From Ruminiclostridium josui JCM 17888 (GTDB lineage: Bacteria; Bacillota; Clostridia; Acetivibrionales; DSM-1351): 64,000 bases of DNA. The notes beneath the pieces were generated by a model, which searched no databases, was not told the DNA's origin, and saw nothing but the letters and a program-made list of their open reading frames with translations. Of the stretch, positions 24,974 to 32,995 are shown piece by piece (the first letter of the stretch is position 1; each line of letters starts with the position of its first letter). The position numbers and the translations under genes are program-made. The stretch spans positions 124,001 through 188,000 of the forward strand of contig NZ_JAGE01000002.1 in assembly GCF_000526495.1 (NCBI RefSeq), in the 5' to 3' direction.

Positions 24974-25552
24974 ATGAAACAGATTTTCATTAACGAGACA
25001 CCAGTGCCAAACATCACGATACATATGACGGAGAGGCGTGATCCATCGAAGATCTGCGAGTTATTCCCGGCTCTCAAATACGAGAAGCCATTTATGCTGG
25101 CCAGAGCCGTAAAGCAAGATCCAGAGCGTTACAGGATCGTCTCTGTTGGTGATGTCAAGATCTCCCCCACAAACTTCAGCTATGAATTAAGAGATGACGG
25201 CATCCACCTGTTTGTTGCGGCACTCATTGCCGAAATCGGAAAGTTCTCTGATCGTGATTATAATGACTGGGCCGCCTTCAGACGCGAGGCAGCTCTGACG
25301 ACAGGATTAGAGAGAAAGCAATCAAAGCCATTTTATTACACGGGAGACACGATCGTCATGATCAACAAGGAGGAGCTCCTGAAGGAATGGAGCATGGCAA
25401 GCGACCAAACCAAGGCCATAGCCATGATGTTATTGATTTCCAACCGATTGCACGGTCAAGAGAATGAAGCCTTGATGCATCCCGCAGCTGTCAGAACCGG
25501 AGCCAAGGTGATAGACTTCCAGATGGCCAGAGCAAGTCAACTCTACATATAG
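24974..25552 (+). CDS. element protein of unknown function, divergent from the repressor
   Basis: 192 residues, cytoplasmic, no signal peptide. I do not recognise a family. The first 60 residues look beta-rich (IFINETPVPNITIHMTERR), and the C-terminal third is helical (AIAMMLLISNRLHGQENEAL). AGAAGGGGG precedes the start. As the first gene of the rightward transcript it could be an antagonist or early regulator, but only its position suggests this. Confidence 0.7.
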   Translation: MKQIFINETPVPNITIHMTERRDPSKICELFPALKYEKPFMLARAVKQDPERYRIVSVGDVKISPTNFSYELRDDGIHLFVAALIAEIGKFSDRDYNDWAAFRREAALTTGLERKQSKPFYYTGDTIVMINKEELLKEWSMASDQTKAIAMMLLISNRLHGQENEALMHPAAVRTGAKVIDFQMARASQLYI

Positions 25553-25923
25553 CCGAAACGCCCACGCCGGGCGTCTGCCGGGAATGGCCTCCCGGCACTG
25601 ATGAAGGCAGGCCCCCGGGGATCGCCCGGGTAGGAATGGCGCGGGAAACTGTGCGACGAGTTCAAAACTCGCACAGGGAACCAAGTCCACCAGCGATCAC
25701 ACCTAAGTGGCAGCGGCCTGAATAAGCCGCTCCCCCGTACCGGTCGACAACCTCACAGGTTACCATAGAATCAACCTTTGAGCCGTCGAGCTGCCGAATA
25801 CAACCCATAACATGGGTCTATTTGGTAAGCCCGGCGGCTTTTATTGTTGCCCGGGAGCCAAAGCCCGAAACGAACAGAGCCAGACGCTGAGCTGGCATAC
25901 AGTCAAGGAAAGGAGTATGAACA
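25553..25923 (+). ncRNA. hairpin-rich intergenic region, candidate structured RNA
   Basis: A 370-base gap with successive inverted repeats: ACGCCC/GGGCGT (25558-25574), TGCCGGGA/TCCCGGCA (25576-25597), a GC-rich CCCGGG pair near 25613-25630, TGTGCG..GAGTT/AACTCGCACA (about 25650-25675), AGCGGC/GCCGCT (25712-25731), AACCT/AGGTT (25749-25761), and a closing AGCCGTCG/CGGCGGCT with TTTTATT near 25780-25843. The last part acts as a terminator. No protein is encoded. Function unknown; a run of unrelated short hairpins is the alternative. Confidence 0.5.
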
Positions 25924-26154
25924 ATGTTAAAAGTCAAATTGGAACACTTCCAGCAGGCCCGTGTTAATCGCGGATGGAGCTGCGTAGACCTTGCAAAGGT
26001 TTCAGGCGTGGCCGCCTCAACTATATGCCGACTTGAACGCGGATTTTCAGCAAATCCGGCCACCGCAAAAAGACTGGCTGACGCTCTTGATTGTCCTGTC
26101 ACCGATCTGTTCGAGCTCCCCAGTAATGTGGAAGCTGCTACGGGGAGGTGTTGA
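25924..26154 (+). CDS. small XRE-family regulator
   Basis: 76 residues, essentially one helix-turn-helix (CVDLAKVSGVAASTICRLER, then PATAKRLADALDCPVTDLFE). AAAGGAG precedes it. It probably acts as a Cro-like or early regulator beside the excisionase-like gene, whose start overlaps its end region. Confidence 0.88.
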   Translation: MLKVKLEHFQQARVNRGWSCVDLAKVSGVAASTICRLERGFSANPATAKRLADALDCPVTDLFELPSNVEAATGRC

Positions 26155-26156
26155 GT

Positions 26157-26390
26157 ATGGCCCGCATGAGATATCCGGAGCAAGCTCTCAAGCTCCTAAA
26201 ACAAGAAGATCCAGAGACACAGGTAACCCTAAATTTTATCAGATCGCTTTTGACAAGAGATGCGATCCCTTATGTAAAGATCGGCCGACGCCATTTGCTG
26301 AATTATGACGCGCTTGTTGAGTACCTGGCCAAGGGCAACACCCAAGAAGAAGCCGCCCCACTCGGAGCAATCCGTCGAGTGAAGGTTTGA
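26157..26390 (+). CDS. excisionase-like helix-turn-helix protein
   Basis: 77 residues from the ATG at 26157 (GGGGAGG at 26142). The segment FIRSLLTRDAIPYVKIGRRH followed by LLNYDALVEYLAKG is the winged-helix wording of MerR/excisionase-type (HTH_17) proteins. Together with the integrase it would direct excision; a transcriptional role is also possible. It lies between the small XRE gene and the replication module. Confidence 0.75.
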   Translation: MARMRYPEQALKLLKQEDPETQVTLNFIRSLLTRDAIPYVKIGRRHLLNYDALVEYLAKGNTQEEAAPLGAIRRVKV

Positions 26391-26434
26391 GGAGGCGGCA
26401 CCAATGAAAACAAACAGGGAGGAGGCGCAGACTC

Positions 26435-27373
26435 ATGGCAAAGCGATACTACTGGCTGAGGCTCAAAGAGGATTTTTACGATCAGAAGGAGATCAAGAAG
26501 CTGAGAAAAATTGCCGGCGGCGACACATACGTCATCATTTACCAGCGGATCCAGCTTTTAAGCCTCAAGACCGATGGCCTGATATACTTCGACGGCATTG
26601 AGGACGACCTCGCCGGAGAGCTGGCCCTTGAGCTGGATGAAAGCGAGGACAATGTCAGGATCACGCTGCAATATATGAGCAGGTTCGGCCTGATCAGAGA
26701 AGTCGGCCCCAATAAGTACGAGATCACAACGGTGGCCGGTCTGATAGGCTCAGAGAGCGAAAGCGCTGAGAGAGTAAGGCGTTTCAGAGAGAGGAAGGCA
26801 GCGGAATTACAGGGCGAAGCGTTACAAAAAGCGTTACTGGGTAACGGTGAGGCGTTACATGGTAACGAGTCGGTAACGACTTGTAACACAGAGAAGATAA
26901 GAGATAGAGAAGAGATAGAGAAAGAGATAGAGACAGAAGATACCCAGCAAGCTGGGGCAGAGCAGTCTCTCTCTCAAAAGCGTGACAGCGTTCCATTTGA
27001 GAAAATCAGGCAGCTATTCAATGAGATCTGCGTGAGTTATTCATCAGTAATCAATATCGAGGGCCAAAGGCGCAAAGCCGTGGCAGCTCGCTGGAAAACA
27101 TACAAGGATCTCGAAACCTTTAGGACATTATTCCAAAAGACCGAAGCCAGCAACTTCTTAAAAGGTCAGAACGACCGGAACTGGAGCGCAGACTTCGACT
27201 GGATCATGAGACCGACCAACTTTACCAAAGTGCTCGAGGGCCGGTACGACAGCGATAAACCGAAAGGAGGCACACAATATGGCACTGGAGCCGATCAGCA
27301 GCATACTGAACAAAACAGCCGGCAGTCCTTCAACTTTGACGGCTGGCACATTGCAGAGGATGACGAGGAGTGA
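26435..27373 (+). CDS. phage replisome organizer (replication initiator)
   Basis: 312 residues. The N-terminal 120 match phage replisome organizer proteins (KRYYWLRLKEDFYDQKEIKK, then YQRIQLLSLKTDGLIYF), a DnaD/winged-helix type origin-binding region. The middle is basic and contains the peptide encoded by the iterons; the C-terminus (200-290) is DnaB-like-loader interacting in related proteins. It should bind the repeats within its own gene and recruit the loader encoded next. The next gene starts 95 bases before its stop. Confidence 0.85.
   Translation: MAKRYYWLRLKEDFYDQKEIKKLRKIAGGDTYVIIYQRIQLLSLKTDGLIYFDGIEDDLAGELALELDESEDNVRITLQYMSRFGLIREVGPNKYEITTVAGLIGSESESAERVRRFRERKAAELQGEALQKALLGNGEALHGNESVTTCNTEKIRDREEIEKEIETEDTQQAGAEQSLSQKRDSVPFEKIRQLFNEICVSYSSVINIEGQRRKAVAARWKTYKDLETFRTLFQKTEASNFLKGQNDRNWSADFDWIMRPTNFTKVLEGRYDSDKPKGGTQYGTGADQQHTEQNSRQSFNFDGWHIAEDDEE
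26819..26942. other. candidate replication origin with iterons inside the replisome organizer gene
   Basis: Seven copies of a GTTAC/GTAAC core within 70 bases: GCGTTAC at 26819, 26831 and 26852, GTAACG at 26841, 26862 and 26873, and GTAAC at 26883, in mixed orientation. A purine-only-like GA-rich tract follows (26888-26942). The arrangement is like lambda ori inside gene O and origins of related phages and satellites. Confidence 0.8.
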
Positions 27374-28334
27374 CACCGCCCAACTTGACGAGGACGAACA
27401 CTACATAATGAGCAACGATCCGCGAGCTGAAGGCATGAACCCGCCGCAGCCCGTCCCATGTGAATACTGTGGGGCCATGAGGTACACCAAGGGCTTCAGC
27501 TTCGGCAGTAAAGTCTACTGGTCGCCAGCAGGCCCGGAGCGCTGCACCTGCCCGGAGGCCGTCGCAGCATACGAAAAAGCCGAGGCCGAACGGCTGGCCA
27601 AGGAGGAAGCTGAGCGCAGGACTGAGGAGGATCGGAAGCTCAACGAGCGGATCCGCAAGATCATCGGCGAGTCCGGGATGGGTGAACGCTTCCTTCGCCG
27701 GACGTTTGACACCTTCCAGATCACCGCAAAGAACCAGAGCGCAGCACGGGCGGCCAAGCGGTACGCCGAGGGATTTGCTGAGCTGCTGCCAAAGCAGGGA
27801 CAACCAGAGCCCGGACGCAACGGCCTCTTTATAGTGGGCCCGATGGGCACAGGCAAGACTCACCTCGCAGCGGCGATCGCCAACCAGCTCATAAAGCAAG
27901 GCACCCCCGTGATCTGCATGACCATGATCGACCTGCTCGAACGTATAAAGCGGACATTTGCCAAGGGAGACGTCGACGAGGGCAGCATACTCAGGTTATA
28001 CAAGACCGTACCTCTTCTTGTCATCGACGACATGGGCAAAGAGCAGCCGACCGAGTGGGCCGTCTCAACGGTCTATAACATCGTGAACGGCCGGTATGAG
28101 GCATACCTGCCGACGATCGTCACCACCAACTACGATAGCAAGGCACTGATCGCCCGGATGACGCCGCAGGCGACCCGGGACAGCGTTACAGCCGAGGCTA
28201 CGATCGACAGGCTTAACGAGATGTGCCGCGTGATTATTCTGGACGGAGAAAGCTGGAGAGGGATGGCCGGCGGGCCTTCAGGAACGGATCAGTCCAGTAA
28301 GCACAACGAAAAGAACGCCCGCCCTGCGGGCTGA
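27279..28334 (+). CDS. DnaC/IstB-type helicase loader ATPase
   Basis: 351 residues. ATG at 27279 follows AAAGGAGG. Residues 60-95 contain cysteines (CEYCGAM, CTCPEA) that may bind zinc. The AAA+ core has Walker A GPMGTGKTHLA, Walker B LLVIDDMGKE and a sensor in TIVTTNYDS. It loads the host replicative helicase at the element origin. It overlaps the replisome organizer by 95 bases, indicating coupled translation of the replication module. Confidence 0.9.
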   Translation: MALEPISSILNKTAGSPSTLTAGTLQRMTRSDTAQLDEDEHYIMSNDPRAEGMNPPQPVPCEYCGAMRYTKGFSFGSKVYWSPAGPERCTCPEAVAAYEKAEAERLAKEEAERRTEEDRKLNERIRKIIGESGMGERFLRRTFDTFQITAKNQSAARAAKRYAEGFAELLPKQGQPEPGRNGLFIVGPMGTGKTHLAAAIANQLIKQGTPVICMTMIDLLERIKRTFAKGDVDEGSILRLYKTVPLLVIDDMGKEQPTEWAVSTVYNIVNGRYEAYLPTIVTTNYDSKALIARMTPQATRDSVTAEATIDRLNEMCRVIILDGESWRGMAGGPSGTDQSSKHNEKNARPAG

Positions 28335-28405
28335 AGATAGACGTCTTGCACCAGCCCCACGGCCGGCCGAACATAGAACCATCACACATGAGAGGAGGCT
28401 ATACC

Positions 28406-28615
28406 ATGGCATTTTATAAGACTTGTCCGATCTGCAACGCTTCGCTGGATCCTCAAGAGTCGTGCGACTGCCGGAACGAACAGCAGGCCAGCCAGAGGAC
28501 GGCGATCATGGGCACCACGATCCGCTCCCCCAGCCAGACCGCAGTCGTGCGACCCGATCGGAACCGCGGCAACACCGTCGCGCTGGCCCCGGGACGCCGC
28601 TTCATGGGTAGATAA
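28406..28615 (+). CDS. small zinc-ribbon protein
   Basis: 69 residues from the ATG at 28406 after GAGAGGAGG. CPICNASLDPQESCDC gives four cysteines in a zinc-ribbon pattern; the rest is Arg-rich and probably disordered. Function unknown. A related motif opens the protein at 39686. Confidence 0.75.
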   Translation: MAFYKTCPICNASLDPQESCDCRNEQQASQRTAIMGTTIRSPSQTAVVRPDRNRGNTVALAPGRRFMGR

Positions 28616-28654
28616 ACCCGGCAGCCATACATTAAACCGAAGGAGGATGAGACA

Positions 28655-29029
28655 ATGCAGACAAACGACACGGCGCCCAGCCGGACGCCAGCCAAGAAAA
28701 AGGAGCGGCCCCAGTATACCGGCGGCCTGATCGTCAAGTGCCGTAAGTGCGGCCTGATCCGGGGCTTTTTCACACACAAGCCCATCGACCATTATCACTG
28801 TTTTGAGTGTGGGAAATACACCCCGCTGCCGCCGGAGCTCAGAGCGGTCGAGGTACGCTGTGAGTGCGGCAAATTCTTCAAATACCAGACCAACATCACG
28901 GATCCCGCATTTGACGCCACGTGTGTGGAGTGTGGCGCCCCGGTCGCTGTCGGGTATAACGAGAAGCTCGGCCGCTATCTCACCATCATGGACGATTGTT
29001 CGGGCGCTGGCCATGACATGAGACCATAA
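28655..29029 (+). CDS. multi-cysteine zinc-ribbon protein
   Basis: 124 residues with four CxxC or CxC pairs (CRKCG, CFECG, CECG, CVECG), enough for two zinc ribbons. AAGGAGG precedes the start. I do not recognise the family. It may bind nucleic acid or act in a protein complex; only the metal-site pattern is visible. Confidence 0.78.
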   Translation: MQTNDTAPSRTPAKKKERPQYTGGLIVKCRKCGLIRGFFTHKPIDHYHCFECGKYTPLPPELRAVEVRCECGKFFKYQTNITDPAFDATCVECGAPVAVGYNEKLGRYLTIMDDCSGAGHDMRP

Positions 29030-29137
29030 AGCGAGCGCAGACCGACACGGTATCAGCATCCTGCTGGCTGACACCATACCCCATAAGCAGGAACACCATA
29101 AAACGGGCACAGCCCACATGAAAGGAAGGTAAACCCC

Positions 29138-29884
29138 ATGACAAACCAGACCATGACCATCAAAACCGCGCAGGAGAAAAAGGCCACGATCCTGAAGCTG
29201 CTCGAGGAGCTCAGGGACGGCCTCCGCGATGCCCCGCATGAGGCACTTCAGCAGGCAACCACCAAACACCAAAACGCCGTCCGACGCTACGAGGACGAGA
29301 GCAAGGACGCGGCCAGCAGCGCAGCCGACAAGGCGGCCGAGCTCCAGAAGGAGAAGCGGCTGCTCGAGGAGGAAGCTGTCAAGAAGGCCACAGCCCTCGA
29401 GAAGCTGGCAGGTAACGAGAAAGAGTACAACAAGCTCGACGACGAGCTGACCACTCTCTACGGGAAGATCAGCAAACTGGAGCGCCGGGCCGCAGCTCTG
29501 ACGGATGGCACCCTGACCGATCACCACGGGAGCGATGAGGCGTATCAGGCTGTAAGCGATACCTATGAGGATCTGCTGAAAGCCATCGACACCGACAGCG
29601 ACGCAACTACGGCATACCTCGGCATTTTGGGCGAGATAGCCGACCTCATAACCAAAGACCGGGGCCCCGCTGAGCTCAGGGCGCAGCGCAAGTCCGTACC
29701 CGATGCCATAGCCCGGAAGCGAGTGAGCATCGAGGAGCAGCACAACGGCCCGATCGATGTAACCGGCCACCACGCCGGCAGTGATGACGATGCCAAGCTG
29801 CGCTTCATGAAGGGCAACATCAGAGGGATCGAGAATACCCCCGCTGGTCGTGCGTTACTGAAGCAGAAAGGAGGAAAAGCATAA
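29138..29884 (+). CDS. coiled-coil protein of unknown function
   Basis: 248 residues, highly charged and rich in Ala, Glu and Lys. Two long heptad stretches (about 10-125) predict coiled coil, and a C-terminal region ends in PAGRALLKQKGGK. No membrane segment. The next gene's ATG overlaps its stop (TAATG), so the two are coupled. Function unknown. Confidence 0.7.
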   Translation: MTNQTMTIKTAQEKKATILKLLEELRDGLRDAPHEALQQATTKHQNAVRRYEDESKDAASSAADKAAELQKEKRLLEEEAVKKATALEKLAGNEKEYNKLDDELTTLYGKISKLERRAAALTDGTLTDHHGSDEAYQAVSDTYEDLLKAIDTDSDATTAYLGILGEIADLITKDRGPAELRAQRKSVPDAIARKRVSIEEQHNGPIDVTGHHAGSDDDAKLRFMKGNIRGIENTPAGRALLKQKGGKA

Positions 29885-30099
29885 TGTTGACATACAAAGA
29901 GTTCCAGAACCTCACAGATGACGAAAAGCAGGCCGCCCTTCTGGCCATGAAACCCGGGCCCGGCGCTTCTGCCGACGAGCAGGCCCGCTTTGAAATATTC
30001 CGGCGCATAGCGCTGGGGCACGAGCTGACCGAGGAGGAAAAGGCTGGTATTGAAGCCGGCGCTCTCTACAACAGCCTAAAGAACCCCGGCAAGCAGTAA
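29884..30099 (+). CDS. small hypothetical protein
   Basis: 71 residues, helical and acidic, beginning LTYKEFQNLTDDEKQAALLA. No family recognised. GGAGG lies within the preceding gene's end, and the start overlaps that gene's stop. Confidence 0.65.
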   Translation: MLTYKEFQNLTDDEKQAALLAMKPGPGASADEQARFEIFRRIALGHELTEEEKAGIEAGALYNSLKNPGKQ

Positions 30100-30207
30100 C
30101 AACCCACAGGCCGCCGCCGGATCCGGGAGCGGCACACCTCCCTCCCGGCCGGCGGGCAGGCTACCAAATAACCGGCACCACGCCGGAATGAAAGGAACGA
30201 GCAAACC

Positions 30208-30837
30208 ATGGAAAAGCTCATAAATCTAAACAGAGGCCAGACCTTCACCTTCGCCGGGCACGAGTGGATCATTCTTGAAACCTGCCACAGGGCGGCATTG
30301 GTACTCATGAAAGACCTCGCCAAGTACAGGGCGTTTGACCGACAGGATCGGGCTGACTGGCGCGACAGCAGCGCCCGCAAATTCTTGAACATCGTATTTC
30401 TCGAGGAGCTGGAAATGGCAGCCGGATATCAGGCCAACAGGATCCTGAGCATGGAGGTCGATCTAAAGGCAGCAGATGGCACCTTCAGAGAGAAGTCCGT
30501 CGACCGCGTGGCCCTTCTGACGATCGAGCAGTACCGTCGGCACCGCGACATCATCAAGCCGATCGGTACAGTGTGGTGGACGCTGACACGGGAGACTGCT
30601 GTGTCGCATGACTACCTCCTTGCCATACGGAGCGATGGTACCATACTCAACCGGGCACTTGCTCATTATAGCCATACTGGCATACGTCCCACACTGCTCC
30701 TCGCATCCGACACGCTGGTCGATGTCATCGAGGACAGCACACAAGGAACACCCATAGAGGCGATAGCGGCCACCGAGGCCGATCACATACTACAAAAGGA
30801 GACGGCCGACGTCATCGCCGTCGCAGCGGCCCGCTAA
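30208..30837 (+). CDS. DUF6273-like protein
   Basis: 209 residues. It resembles the DUF6273 group, with the WWTLTRE segment mid-protein, DGTILN and GIRPTLLLAS after it, and a VxF/Wii strand (GHEWIILETC) near the N-terminus. These domains are found in phage-like and surface proteins of gut and soil Clostridia and are probably ligand-binding. No signal peptide is present. AAAGGAACGAG precedes the ATG. Confidence 0.65.
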   Translation: MEKLINLNRGQTFTFAGHEWIILETCHRAALVLMKDLAKYRAFDRQDRADWRDSSARKFLNIVFLEELEMAAGYQANRILSMEVDLKAADGTFREKSVDRVALLTIEQYRRHRDIIKPIGTVWWTLTRETAVSHDYLLAIRSDGTILNRALAHYSHTGIRPTLLLASDTLVDVIEDSTQGTPIEAIAATEADHILQKETADVIAVAAAR

Positions 30838-31007
30838 TAGGCAGGCCAGACCACAGCCCCGGGAGCGGGGCATCCCTCCTCTCTTACTGACGAGAAGGTG
30901 ACGTGCCTCGGCAGGCAGGCCGACCAGATCAACCGCCCGTGGGCCTTCAACACGAGCGGGAGACTCTGGCCACATTGAGAGAGTGAGAACATCCAAGGAG
31001 GTGCAGT

Positions 31008-31835
31008 ATGAAAATAAAGCAAAACATCGGCGGCATCAAGTACGAGCTCGTAATCAAGAGCAAGCTGGAGGCCGCCATCCGAAAGCAGGCACGGGAGATC
31101 TCCGAGAAGTTAGAGACTCTCAAGAGTATCGCCACTGGCGGCGCCCCGGATATAATTCTCGAAAAGACAAAGAACTATTTCCGCGGGAAGGTGCCCAAGC
31201 AAGCCCTCAAGGCATTTGACGATCTGAAGGGCATCTATGTAGGCGCCGAGAAGGCCGTGCAGAACACGGTGAGCGATACCAAGAGCCGCGGGCCCGGGTG
31301 GGTGGCGCAGATAGTGACCGAGGTCTACAACATCAAAAAGACCGAGATAGTCCCCTCAAAGGCGGAGTCAGGCAAGCCCAAGAAGATGGCCGGCACCATC
31401 AAAGTCGAGGGCGAGACCATGGAGAACCTGAGCCTCGTCTATACCGGCCGGATGCTGACACCCACCCACTTTGGCATGACACCCAAGAGCCCACCCAAGG
31501 GCAAGAAGTACACCCTGAAGCAGCAAGTCCTCAAGGGCAAGACCGAGGTCATCGGTCGGTACTACAATACCAGAACCCCGGGCGGCCCGTTCGCCAAGCG
31601 TTCCCACAACATCCTTATGGGGACAGGGAACGCCAAGGAGGGCGGCGTGAATTGGATCCCCTTCCAGCGTATGAGTGAGAGCCGCACCGACCTCAAGAAG
31701 TTTACGACGATCGCCATGCCTCAGATGATCACCAGTGAGCGCGTCGCGCCCAAGCTCACCGAGAAGTTAAACGAGGAGATCGGGAAAAGGTTTGACCATA
31801 ACATGAAGCGGCAGCTCGGAACTAAACCCAAGTAA
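31008..31835 (+). CDS. minor-tail-Z-like phage protein
   Basis: 275 residues. The C-terminal half follows the minor tail protein Z / tail-completion pattern: GRMLTPTHFGM, a basic strand region, PGGPFAKRSHNILMG, a hydrophobic PFQRMSES, then AMPQMITSERVAPKLTEKLN and a final FDHNMKRQL. In phages it helps complete the tail. It is the only recognisable virion-type gene in the element, which is unusual. AAGGAGGTG precedes the start. Confidence 0.65.
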   Translation: MKIKQNIGGIKYELVIKSKLEAAIRKQAREISEKLETLKSIATGGAPDIILEKTKNYFRGKVPKQALKAFDDLKGIYVGAEKAVQNTVSDTKSRGPGWVAQIVTEVYNIKKTEIVPSKAESGKPKKMAGTIKVEGETMENLSLVYTGRMLTPTHFGMTPKSPPKGKKYTLKQQVLKGKTEVIGRYYNTRTPGGPFAKRSHNILMGTGNAKEGGVNWIPFQRMSESRTDLKKFTTIAMPQMITSERVAPKLTEKLNEEIGKRFDHNMKRQLGTKPK

Positions 31836-32194
31836 CGTAGCAGAAGGGCCCCACCAGAGCGGCCATCACGCCACGCAGCAAGCCAAGGCCTACACCCAAC
31901 ACCAACGCCGCACTAAAACGATAAAGCAGCCGCAGGAGCGCCTACACGGGCACAGGCGACCGTCCAAGCGCTGGAAGGTACTGTGACACGACCTTTGCCC
32001 TTTGTGGTGCTGGCGAGCCCAAGAATCATCAATTTTTTAGGGACAATTTTTTGGGCACTTTGCTTTGTCCCGGATAGGTGTCAGCCTGAAAATACAGCCC
32101 ACGTAGGCGAGAAATATAACCGTGGAGGGGTAAACCTTCCCACAAAATAAAAAGCAATACAGGCCCTCACAGGGGCTCAGAAAGGAGGTTAACT
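31836..32194 (+). other. non-coding stretch holding a pseudoknot candidate
   Basis: A 359-base gap without a reading frame. Its first 140 bases are GC-rich with short inverted repeats (AGCGC/GCGCT near 31938-31975); the central part is the pseudoknot at 31983-32083; AAAGGAGG for the next gene lies at its end. Confidence 0.6.
31983..32083 (+). ncRNA. compact structured RNA candidate with an H-type pseudoknot
   Basis: An outer stem TGACAC (31983-31988)/GTGTCA (32078-32083) encloses two interleaved helices: GCCCAA (32017-32022) with TTGGGC (32051-32056), and GGGACAA (32040-32046) with TTGTCCC (32065-32071). The two T-rich linkers (TTTTTTA, TTTTTT) would span the grooves. No known riboswitch class is recognised. 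Confidence 0.6.
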
Positions 32195-32947
32195 TTGGAG
32201 ACTAAGACAAACACACCAACACCGCAAAAGAGGACGATACGCTTCATAGAGTCGACAATTCGCCGTGGCTTCCGGGAGGGGATGCAGATAATCCTCGATC
32301 AGGAACGCGAGGAACTGGTCGGCCAGCGTTTCGGGCGCCTCACAGTCGAGAGCGTTATATATTACGACACAAGGCACCGGGCGCGAGTGATCTGCCGCTG
32401 CGACTGCGGAGAGGCGGTCAACGTTCAAATGTGCGATCTCAGAGCAAGAGTAAAAAAGTCATGCGGCTGCCTCCTTCGAGATCTGGCCCGCGAGCACGCT
32501 ATTGACCGCAACACGATACACAATGGCACGGGTACGCGCCTTTTCCGTATATGGACAGGGCTCCGGCAGCGCTGCCATAACCAGAGGAGTAAGGTCTACA
32601 AGGACTACGGCGGACGTGGGATCACGGTCTGCTCTGAGTGGGAGATGTTCATCCCCTTTCGAGACTGGGCTTTGGCCAACGGCTACCGGGAGGATCTGTC
32701 ACTCGACCGGCTGGACAACGACGGCCCATATAGCCCCGGGAACTGCCGGTGGATAACGGCAGCCGAGCAAAACCTCAACAAGCGGAACAACACCCTCGTC
32801 GAGTACGAGGGGCAGCTCGTCCCGATCGCCGAGGCGGCCCGGCTCAGTGGCATCAACCACCAGACGATCAGCGATCGGCATAGGCGCGGCATAACCGGCC
32901 CCGATCTTTATCGGCCGGTATCCAGTCGCCACAATACCAAGAATTAA
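32195..32947 (+). CDS. phage-type AP2/HNH-like DNA-binding protein
   Basis: 250 residues, TTG start with AAAGGAGG upstream. Residues 40-95 carry GQRFGRLTVES, CRCDCGEAV and SCGCL; then WTGLRQRCHNQ, YKDYGGRGITVC, DRLDNDGPYSPGNCRW and Q..LNKR, the standard wording of phage proteins combining a zinc-binding segment and an HNH/AP2-like fold. A C-terminal helix-turn-helix (about 205-235, IAEAARLSGINHQTISDRHR) follows. It may be a homing-type nuclease or a regulator; catalytic residues are not clear-cut. Confidence 0.82.
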   Translation: METKTNTPTPQKRTIRFIESTIRRGFREGMQIILDQEREELVGQRFGRLTVESVIYYDTRHRARVICRCDCGEAVNVQMCDLRARVKKSCGCLLRDLAREHAIDRNTIHNGTGTRLFRIWTGLRQRCHNQRSKVYKDYGGRGITVCSEWEMFIPFRDWALANGYREDLSLDRLDNDGPYSPGNCRWITAAEQNLNKRNNTLVEYEGQLVPIAEAARLSGINHQTISDRHRRGITGPDLYRPVSSRHNTKN

Positions 32948-32995
32948 GCCAGCAAACACAGCACAGAGCCCACGAGGCTCAGGAAGGAGGCCATC

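Noticed and set aside
25553-25843. CRISPR-like or riboswitch identity for the hairpin chain
   Set aside because: The hairpins differ in sequence and spacing, with no repeat unit; no known riboswitch core is visible. No CRISPR array was seen anywhere in the window.
26404-26601. 65-codon frame with GAGGAGG upstream
   Set aside because: It overlaps the replisome organizer start in another frame; the peptide looks random. The ribosome site may simply be near-chance in purine-rich DNA.
28382-29773. 463-codon open frame on the minus strand
   Set aside because: It lies antisense to three genes with good ribosome sites in G+C-rich DNA; its composition is Leu/Val/Arg biased and it has no family motifs.
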